A program made the position numbers and the translations under genes. Shown here one piece after another: positions 58,352 through 64,000 of a stretch of 64,000 bases of DNA. Positions within the stretch are counted from its first letter, which is position 1. Each line of letters begins with the position of its first letter. Origin of the DNA: Bradyrhizobium sp. ARR65 (GTDB taxonomy: Bacteria > Pseudomonadota > Alphaproteobacteria > Rhizobiales > Xanthobacteraceae); assembly GCF_000472385.1 (NCBI RefSeq), contig NZ_AWZU01000027.1, forward strand, positions 1-64,000. Direction: 5' to 3'. The notes beneath the pieces are model-generated. The model worked only from the letters and a program-made list of their open reading frames with translations, was not told the DNA's origin and did no database searches.

Positions 58352-59710
58352 TTGCGCGCGCGCCTGGCGGATACCGGCGCGATATGGATCGCTGCGGTCG
58401 TCATTCCCGCATTTCTGATCGCCCCGGCGCTGTGGAACGGCTATCCGTTGTTGCAATTCGATACCGGCGGCTATCTCGCGCGCTGGTATGAGGGCTATCT
58501 GGTCCCGAGCCGCTCCACCGTGTTCGGCCTTTATCTGCACTTTGGCGAAGGCTCGGATTTCTGGATCAACCTGGGCATCCAGGCGCTCTCAACCTTCTGG
58601 ATCCTGCAACTCACCTTGCGCGTGCTCGGTCTCGCCCAGCCCTTTCGGCTGCTCTGGATCGGTCTGCTGCTGATCCTGACCACGGCCTTGCCCTGGCTTT
58701 CCAGCATGCTGCTGACCGACATTTTTTCCGGACTCTCGGTGTTGGCGCTGTTCATCCTGGTGCTGCACGGACAGAAGATTTCCCCGCTCGAGAAGGCCTC
58801 ATTGTTCGTCTTCATCGCCTTTTCGGCCGCCACCCACAGCGCAACGCTCGGCGTGCTGCTGGGACTGTGCCTGCTCGGCTTGATCGCCAAGCCCTTGCTG
58901 CGTACGCGCATCGCGTTGTCAGGACTGTTGCAGGGCGTGCTTTCAATCGCGACCGGCGCGATGATGCTGCTTGCCGCCAACCATGCGCTGTCAGGGCAAT
59001 GGGCATGGACGCCGGGCGGCTATGGCGTCGCCTTCGGGCGAATGCTGCAGGACGGCATCGTCGCGCGTTACCTGAACGACCACTGCCCGCGCCAGAACTT
59101 CAAGCTTTGTCCCTATCGCAACGCGCTTCCCGCCACCGGCGATCAGTTTCTCTGGGGCGACAGCATGTTCGACAAGCTCGGCCGTTTTGCAGGGCTCGAC
59201 GACGAGATGGGCTACATCGTCACCCATTCGCTGGCCGACTATCCGGCCTTGCAGGCAGAGGCTGCGTTGAAAGCGACCGTGGAGCAATTGCTGCATGTCG
59301 CCACCGGGGAAGGCTGCACTGAATGGCTGGGCCACACCTACGGCATCATCAAGCGCTACATCCCCTCACAGACCAGGCAAATGGACGCCGCGCGCCAGCA
59401 ACGCAAGGAAATTAATTTTTCTGCCGTCAATTGGCTGCATGTTCCGGTGGCGCTGGCCTCGATGCTCGTGGTCCTCTCGCTGCTCGGCTACGGCGCGTGG
59501 CAGCGCCGGTTCGACGATCTCACTCTGCTTGCGGCGACAGTCAGCTTCGCGCTGCTCGGCAACGCCATGATCTGCGGCGTGATTTCGGGACCGCACCACC
59601 GTTACGGCGCGCGGCTGGTGTGGATCGCGACGTTCACCGCGCTGATCGCGGCGTCCCGATTTTTTGCTGACGACGAGAGCGAACTGAGCGACGATCTAGG
59701 CACGCCGTGA
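58352..59710 (+). CDS. Large multi-pass membrane protein, unknown family
   Basis: A 452-residue protein (from TTG 58352) with about 10-11 hydrophobic segments (IWIAAVVIPAFLIAPALW, LWIGLLLILTTALPWLSSM, LASMLVVLSLLGYGAW, LIAASRFF). A large extracytoplasmic loop (about residues 225-345) has two Cys (HCPRQNFKLCPY) and TGDQFLWGDSMFDK. I do not recognise the family. The frame may start at 58337 (ATC), with an ideal ribosome site GGGGAGA seven bases before; the next in-frame start is TTG 58352. It may be a membrane-bound glycosyltransferase-like protein, but no motif proves it. Confidence 0.7.
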   Translation: MRARLADTGAIWIAAVVIPAFLIAPALWNGYPLLQFDTGGYLARWYEGYLVPSRSTVFGLYLHFGEGSDFWINLGIQALSTFWILQLTLRVLGLAQPFRLLWIGLLLILTTALPWLSSMLLTDIFSGLSVLALFILVLHGQKISPLEKASLFVFIAFSAATHSATLGVLLGLCLLGLIAKPLLRTRIALSGLLQGVLSIATGAMMLLAANHALSGQWAWTPGGYGVAFGRMLQDGIVARYLNDHCPRQNFKLCPYRNALPATGDQFLWGDSMFDKLGRFAGLDDEMGYIVTHSLADYPALQAEAALKATVEQLLHVATGEGCTEWLGHTYGIIKRYIPSQTRQMDAARQQRKEINFSAVNWLHVPVALASMLVVLSLLGYGAWQRRFDDLTLLAATVSFALLGNAMICGVISGPHHRYGARLVWIATFTALIAASRFFADDESELSDDLGTP

Positions 59711-60460
59711 CAGGAAATCGACGACGCCGGTCTTGTAGACCTTGTCGCCGACCGCGCGCATGTGGTCGCGATTGGGAATGTCGAGCACTTCGGCGCCGGG
59801 GATGAGCTCTCCGAGCTCTTCCGCCGAGCCCGCGACTTCATCGGCGGTGCCGACCGCGATCAGCACCGGCACGTGGATCGCCGATACCTGTTCCCGGCTC
59901 ATCAGGCCGCGCGAGCCGCGCAGGCAGGCGGCGAGCGCCCGCCGATCCGAGCGGGTCTGATCGGCAAAGGCCCGGAAGATGCGCCCCACGGGATCTTCTA
60001 CGTCGTCGAGCGAGGGGGCCTCCAGCGCCTGCGCTACATTTTCTCCAGGGCCGCCGCCCTCGATCATGGCCATCCCGATGCCGCCCAGGATCGCCGACCG
60101 CAACCGTTCCGGCTCGTTCAGCCCGAGCCAGGCCGTCATCCGCGCGCCCAGCGAATAGCCCATCACATCGGCGCACGCGATCTCAAGGTGATCCATCAGC
60201 GCGACCACGTCGCTCGCCATGATCGGAATGGAATAGTCCGCGGGATCGTAGAGCTTTTCGGACTCACCATGGCCGCGATTGTCCAGCGCAATGACGCGGC
60301 GGCCGTTCTTGCGCAATTCCGAGACCCAGGTCGGGTAGACCCAATTGACATTCTTGGTCGACGCAAAGCCGTGCACGAGCAGAATGGGATCGCCCTCGCC
60401 TTCGTCGAGATAAGCAATTTCGACGGCGCCGTTGTGGAAGCTCGGCATCAATCGTTCCAT
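59696..60460 (-). CDS. Alpha/beta hydrolase
   Basis: A 254-residue esterase/lipase-type alpha/beta hydrolase: oxyanion HGFASTKN, nucleophile Ser in VMGYSLGARM, acid in GTADEVAG and His in NRDHMRAV. The N-terminal FHNGAVEIAYLDEGEGDPILLVHG is typical. It overlaps the 3' end of the preceding membrane-protein gene by 15 bases (convergent). The substrate is unknown. ATG 60460 is followed by MERLMPSF; Met5 is a possible alternative. Confidence 0.9.
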   Translation of the reverse strand: MERLMPSFHNGAVEIAYLDEGEGDPILLVHGFASTKNVNWVYPTWVSELRKNGRRVIALDNRGHGESEKLYDPADYSIPIMASDVVALMDHLEIACADVMGYSLGARMTAWLGLNEPERLRSAILGGIGMAMIEGGGPGENVAQALEAPSLDDVEDPVGRIFRAFADQTRSDRRALAACLRGSRGLMSREQVSAIHVPVLIAVGTADEVAGSAEELGELIPGAEVLDIPNRDHMRAVGDKVYKTGVVDFLSRRA

Positions 60461-60494
60461 TTTTTGCGGGGTGGAAAGTGGAGGCTTGTTGAAG

Positions 60495-61625
60495 TTAGGC
60501 GTGCGCCGTTCCGTTCGCCAGAGCGGCGGCTGCCCTCTGTTTATGCAGGCGCCGCCTCTTGCCGCGATCGAGTAAGGCCTGGGTCGCCCGCTCGGCGGTC
60601 GCCTTGATCGAGGACAGAAAGCCGAACAGCGCCATCAGCGCGCCGAATAGCCACAGTGCGAGATCGAACGCGCCGCTTGCGAGCAGCAGCGCGCCGCGGC
60701 CGAGGAGTTTCAGAATCGCGCGGGTGCGGCCGCCTTCCGCTTTCGCCAAACGTGCGGCCCGTGCGACATCCTTCGGATCTTCGGCGATCTTCAGCGTGTC
60801 CAGCGCCCCACGCGTGCCGGCCCTCTCGGTGACGCGGCCGACATCCTTGGCAAGCGCCACCAAGGCGCCGGCCTTTTCCGTGCGGAAGGCGGCGCGGATC
60901 GCGCCTGCCGTCTGGCCCGGTCGCAGCACGGATCCTGACGCCACCGCCTGCTCAAGCGCCGGCGTATCGACGATCTCGCGGGTGGAACGGCCGGCCCATT
61001 CCGCAAGCCCCTCGCCCAGCCGGCCGACCTTGCGCGCGTCCTTCACCAGGGAAAGGCCCGCGCGCACAGGTCCCGTCCCGCCGACCGAAACATAGGTCGC
61101 TGCAGTCACCGCAAGACCGGCGGCGGCAAGGCCCAGCACCAGGCGGTCAGCATCCTCGCCCATCACCAGATGTTTGCCCTCGCGCAGGATGTCGCGAATG
61201 TCGCCGAAGACGAAGAGGTCACCCGTCACCGTGCCAGACAGGCTCGCGACATCGTCGGCCTGGCCCGTTACAAGCCCCGCGGCAAAACGCTTGGCGAAAT
61301 GCGCGCTGGAGTTTTCCTCCGCGACAGCCTCCGCCACCCGGCGGGTCATGTCATCGGGCAGAGAAATGTTCTTCTCCCCCGCCAACGCGACAAAACTGTT
61401 GGCTAGGTCGGCGTCGCCCGCGGCCAGCGCCGCGTCGATATTTTGCGCAATGACCGTCTGGTTGTTCCGCAAGACAGAATCGAGCTGAAGATTGGATAGA
61501 GTTGACGGATCATCCTGCGCGGCCAAAACGGCCCCCGCATGGCGCGCATGCGGCCACAGCGCAACGCACAGAACTGCGCTGACTGTGACGCATAGCAATG
61601 CCGTACGGAGATGTCCTCGTTTCAT
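60495..61625 (-). CDS. Helical membrane protein of unknown function
   Basis: A 376-residue protein. A signal-anchor (TALLCVTVSAVLCVALWP) is followed by a periplasmic helical part (LDSVLRNNQTVIAQNIDAALAAGDADLANSF), a hydrophobic segment (LVLGLAAAGLAVTAATYVSVGG), a helical amphipathic stretch and a C-terminal pair of helices (LALWLFGALMALFGFLSS). Similar proteins exist in Bradyrhizobium. No enzymatic motif. The gene starts at ATG 61625 with a normal cytoplasmic tail KRGHLR. Confidence 0.75.
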   Translation of the reverse strand: MKRGHLRTALLCVTVSAVLCVALWPHARHAGAVLAAQDDPSTLSNLQLDSVLRNNQTVIAQNIDAALAAGDADLANSFVALAGEKNISLPDDMTRRVAEAVAEENSSAHFAKRFAAGLVTGQADDVASLSGTVTGDLFVFGDIRDILREGKHLVMGEDADRLVLGLAAAGLAVTAATYVSVGGTGPVRAGLSLVKDARKVGRLGEGLAEWAGRSTREIVDTPALEQAVASGSVLRPGQTAGAIRAAFRTEKAGALVALAKDVGRVTERAGTRGALDTLKIAEDPKDVARAARLAKAEGGRTRAILKLLGRGALLLASGAFDLALWLFGALMALFGFLSSIKATAERATQALLDRGKRRRLHKQRAAAALANGTAHA

Positions 61626-61884
61626 CCAAAATCTAGGGTTTTGCCGCCTTTTTCGCGTGCTTCTAAATCGTGCTTCTAAATAGTGTGCCGAATTTGCGAC
61701 ACAACGGCCCCGACGAAAGAAGGGCTTCTCTGAGAGGACAAGATTGTGTCGAATTTACATGAACAAATCGGTGGCCACGGGCTAATAAGGAATCAATCCA
61801 TCCGCAGGTCAGGGGTGCGCGGCGGCTTCCCGCCATGCGTAGCATTGATTGCGTCCGTTACCATTGCCACTTAAGGTGAATTCG

Positions 61885-62127
61885 ATGTCCGATAATGTTG
61901 TCCCGCACTTCCATAACGATGCCGGCGTGCCCGTCATCGAGATCGGGTCGCAGGAGTTCATGTGCGTCGGTGCGAATCCACCGTTCGATCATCCGCATGT
62001 CTTCCTCGATCTCGGGAACGACAACGAGATCATCTGCCCCTACTGCTCGACGCTGTACCGCTTTGCGCCCGATCTCAAGGCCGGCGAAGCCCGCCCCCCC
62101 GAGTGCGTCCTGAAGGACGTCGCCTGA
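61885..62127 (+). CDS. zf-CHCC zinc-finger protein
   Basis: An 80-residue protein with the CHCC zinc finger of the mitochondrial NDUFS6 type: C27 in FMCVGANPP, His in DHPHVFLDLG, and C51/C54 in ICPYCSTLY. In alphaproteobacteria this small protein is associated with complex I or is a stand-alone redox/zinc protein. It is 14 bases upstream of the FAD monooxygenase gene and may be co-transcribed with it. ATG 61885 follows TTAAGGTGAATTCG. Confidence 0.93.
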   Translation: MSDNVVPHFHNDAGVPVIEIGSQEFMCVGANPPFDHPHVFLDLGNDNEIICPYCSTLYRFAPDLKAGEARPPECVLKDVA

Positions 62128-62141
62128 CCTAACCTCACGCG

Positions 62142-63347
62142 GTGGCTGCATCCCGCACCATCTTCATCGCCGGTGCCGGTATCGGGGGGCTCACGGCGGC
62201 GCTTTCGCTCGCGAACAAGGGATTTCGCGTCGTCGTTCTGGAGAAGACCGAGCGGCTGGAGGAAGTCGGCGCCGGCCTGCAGTTGTCGCCCAACGCCAGC
62301 CGGATCCTGATCGATCTCGGCCTGAAAGACCGGCTCGGCCGCCGCGCCGTGATGCCGGAGGCGATCTCGATCATGAGCGTACGCGCCGGCGGCGAGCTTT
62401 TGCGCGTGCCTCTTGGCAAGGCGGCCTGCGAGCGGGCCGGCGCTCCCTATTGGGTGATCCATCGCGCCGACCTGCAGAGTGCGCTGGCGGATGCTGTGAC
62501 CGACCATCCCGACATCGAACTCAAGCTCGGCTGCCAGTTCGAGGATCTCGCAGCCCATGCCAAGGGGCTCACGGTCGTTCACCGCAGCGGCAACGATCGC
62601 CGCCAGGACGTCGGGCTGGCGTTGGTCGGTGCCGACGGCGTCTGGTCCGCCGTGCGAAATCACTTGTTCCCGGACGCGCAGCCACGGTTTTCCGGGCTGA
62701 TCGCCTGGCGCGGCACACTCGATGCAAACCAGTTGCCGCGCGAGTACACCGCCCCCCGTGTCCAGCTCTGGATGGGACCGAAGGCGCATCTCGTCGCCTA
62801 CCCGATTTCGGCGGGACGTCAGATCAACCTCGTGGCGGTCGTGCCGGGAAGCTGGAACCGGCCCGGCTGGAGCACCCCGGGTGACGAGCGGGAATTGCGG
62901 AGCGCGTTCGAAGCCTCGGGCTGGACGGGTCCCGTGCGCATGTTGATCGGCGCGGTCGACGGTTGGCGCAAATGGGCGCTGTTCACCATGCCGGAAGGCT
63001 GCGACTGGCATCAGGGCGCGGTGGCGCTGTTGGGCGATGCCGTCCATGGCATGCTGCCCTTCGCCGCGCAGGGCGCGGGTATGGCGATCGAAGATGCAGC
63101 GGTGCTCGCGAAAACGTTGAGCGAGGGACCAAGCGAGACCTCGGCCCAGGTCGCGGCGGCATTCAAGCGCTACGGACGGCTGCGCCGCGCGCGGGTCGCA
63201 CGGGTGCAGCGGCTGGCCATCAAGCAGGGCCGCATCTATCATCTCGCCGGGCCGATCGCGCTGGCGCGCGATCTTACGATCAAGGCGATGGGGCCGGAGC
63301 GGATGCTCGCCCGGCAAAACTGGATTTATGACTGGCGGCTGACGTGA
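62142..63347 (+). CDS. FAD-dependent monooxygenase
   Basis: A 401-residue class A flavoprotein monooxygenase of the salicylate-hydroxylase type. The dinucleotide-binding GAGIGG is at residues 11-16, the DG motif segment is VGADGVWSAVR and the GD motif is LLGDAVHGMLPFAAQGAGMAIED. It probably hydroxylates an aromatic acid with NAD(P)H. The start is GTG 62142. The 3' end overlaps the convergent lipoprotein gene by 22 bases. The substrate is not shown. Confidence 0.93.
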   Translation: MAASRTIFIAGAGIGGLTAALSLANKGFRVVVLEKTERLEEVGAGLQLSPNASRILIDLGLKDRLGRRAVMPEAISIMSVRAGGELLRVPLGKAACERAGAPYWVIHRADLQSALADAVTDHPDIELKLGCQFEDLAAHAKGLTVVHRSGNDRRQDVGLALVGADGVWSAVRNHLFPDAQPRFSGLIAWRGTLDANQLPREYTAPRVQLWMGPKAHLVAYPISAGRQINLVAVVPGSWNRPGWSTPGDERELRSAFEASGWTGPVRMLIGAVDGWRKWALFTMPEGCDWHQGAVALLGDAVHGMLPFAAQGAGMAIEDAAVLAKTLSEGPSETSAQVAAAFKRYGRLRRARVARVQRLAIKQGRIYHLAGPIALARDLTIKAMGPERMLARQNWIYDWRLT

Positions 63348-63754
63348 CCGCGCGGGGGCGCGGGCTTTGCGGGGGGCGTTGCCGGTGCGGCCGGGGGCGT
63401 TTCATGGCAGTTGTTCTTGCGCCAGGCTTCCTCCGCAAACTTGGCCTGGCCGCGCACCGCGATATAGTCGTTGCGATACGCCAGTTCGGCGACCACCGGT
63501 CCGGCGGTGCCGGTCTGGGCCTTGGCCATCAATCCCTCCAGCTCGGCGGCGCGGTTGGCGAGATTCTTTCGCTCCGGCTCCAACTGCTTGCAGTCCCACA
63601 GTTCGTATTTGGCGGGATCGGCAAAGGCCGTGCTCACACCCTCGCCCACACTCGCGCAACCCGCCAGCGTGACAGGTAACATCAGCAGCACCGCCCCCGC
63701 GGCGGGACGGAGCGAACTCAGCAAAGCGGACAAAGAGGATGCGCGGGCGGCCAT
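63326..63754 (-). CDS. Lipoprotein with Cys pair
   Basis: A 142-residue lipoprotein from ATG 63754 (an ATG at 63784 would add ten residues). The lipobox is VTLAGC near residue 33, followed by a helical domain (YELWDCKQLEPERKNLANRAAELEGLM, VAELAYRNDYIAVRGQAKFAEEAW) with two Cys, then a proline/alanine tail. It is typical of rhizobial outer-membrane lipoproteins of unknown function. It overlaps the monooxygenase gene by 22 bases (convergent). Confidence 0.75.
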   Translation of the reverse strand: MAARASSLSALLSSLRPAAGAVLLMLPVTLAGCASVGEGVSTAFADPAKYELWDCKQLEPERKNLANRAAELEGLMAKAQTGTAGPVVAELAYRNDYIAVRGQAKFAEEAWRKNNCHETPPAAPATPPAKPAPPRGHVSRQS

Positions 63755-64000
63755 AACCGGTTCGTAAATCGACAAGATTGACATTTGCTAAAGCAGCCGC
63801 TCTTGTCCGGATTGAGGCTGGCGGGCGAAGCAGCTCAGCGGCCCCCGGCATGCGGGAAAGCTGCCGTTCCCTCGCCTCACTCCACTTCGGAAAATGCGCC
63901 AACTGTCTGATTTGTCTAGCATGATCTGTTTGGCTAACGGCGGGATCAAACCAAGCTATCAGCCGACGTGGGAGTCGGGGCGATCGGCCACGCAAAGAAA

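Noticed and set aside
62040..63317. 425-codon minus-strand frame opposite the FAD monooxygenase
   Set aside because: The plus-strand enzyme has all family motifs; the minus frame has none.

Overview
The window is GC-rich chromosomal DNA from an alphaproteobacterium of the Bradyrhizobium/Rhodopseudomonas group (Nitrobacteraceae). This is inferred from the style of the genes (DUF2336 and PAS_5-type proteins, many small secreted Tyr/Gly/His-rich proteins, an Omp31-like porin, a DUF3126 protein, a zf-CHCC protein) and from dispersed palindromic repeats built around GCATGATC...GATCATGC that are typical of these genomes. No rRNA operon, CRISPR array, intact prophage or transposase was found. Three tRNAs, about 80 protein genes, several intrinsic terminators and a few candidate regulatory RNAs and operators were found.

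Layout. 1-1650 is the right edge of a genomic island: a small coupled ORF and a tyrosine integrase (402-1649, interrupted by an in-frame TGA) next to the 3' end of tRNA-Gly(TCC). 1700-7400 carries tRNA-Gly(TCC), tRNA-Tyr(GTA) and tRNA-Thr(TGT), all on the minus strand, interleaved with rlmB, a TMEM175-type channel, a nickel/cobalt transporter and secreted small proteins. Their order matches the thrU-tyrU-glyT series that precedes tufB in enterobacteria, so the island probably inserted on the tuf side. Between tRNA-Gly and the YCII gene lies a compact unit (1910-2106) with a promoter, an exceptionally long Shine-Dalgarno, a 14-codon ORF and a terminator. 7500-18000 holds a divergent LysR/quinone-reductase pair, a cupin protein, lipoproteins (one frameshifted), a TetR regulator with a candidate operator, an outer-membrane barrel and many small conserved proteins. 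17500-24000 has an S10 peptidase, nadK, a receiver/Hpt phosphorelay pair, a DUF2336 protein and a lytic transglycosylase.

24200-33800 has hisI and folE (folE with a candidate THF-II type riboswitch), an IscU-like protein lacking key residues, a ClpP-fold periplasmic protein, yidD, an APC permease, an alpha/beta-hydrolase lipoprotein and an MFS exporter with a large dyad operator. 34000-45200 has thrS, a nitroreductase, a PAS-GGDEF-EAL protein, a patatin, a CBS protein, a rhomboid protease and a YeiH-type exporter. 45200-50400 looks like a cyclic-di-GMP neighbourhood: a PAS_5 protein preceded by a CtrA-like box, a pseudoreceiver-EAL protein, a tandem PilZ protein and a LapG-family cysteine peptidase. 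50800-64000 carries a Tat-exported dienelactone hydrolase, gamma-carbonic anhydrase, cysE, an unusual large membrane protein with a possible ATC start, zf-CHCC and FAD monooxygenase genes, and lipoproteins.

Most genes are housekeeping or lineage-specific. The strongest candidates for something undescribed are the 1910-2106 mini-gene/RNA, the terminator-ended minus-strand intergenic segment near 45240-45500, and the folE leader. Everything is read from sequence; family assignments are recognition, not database searches.
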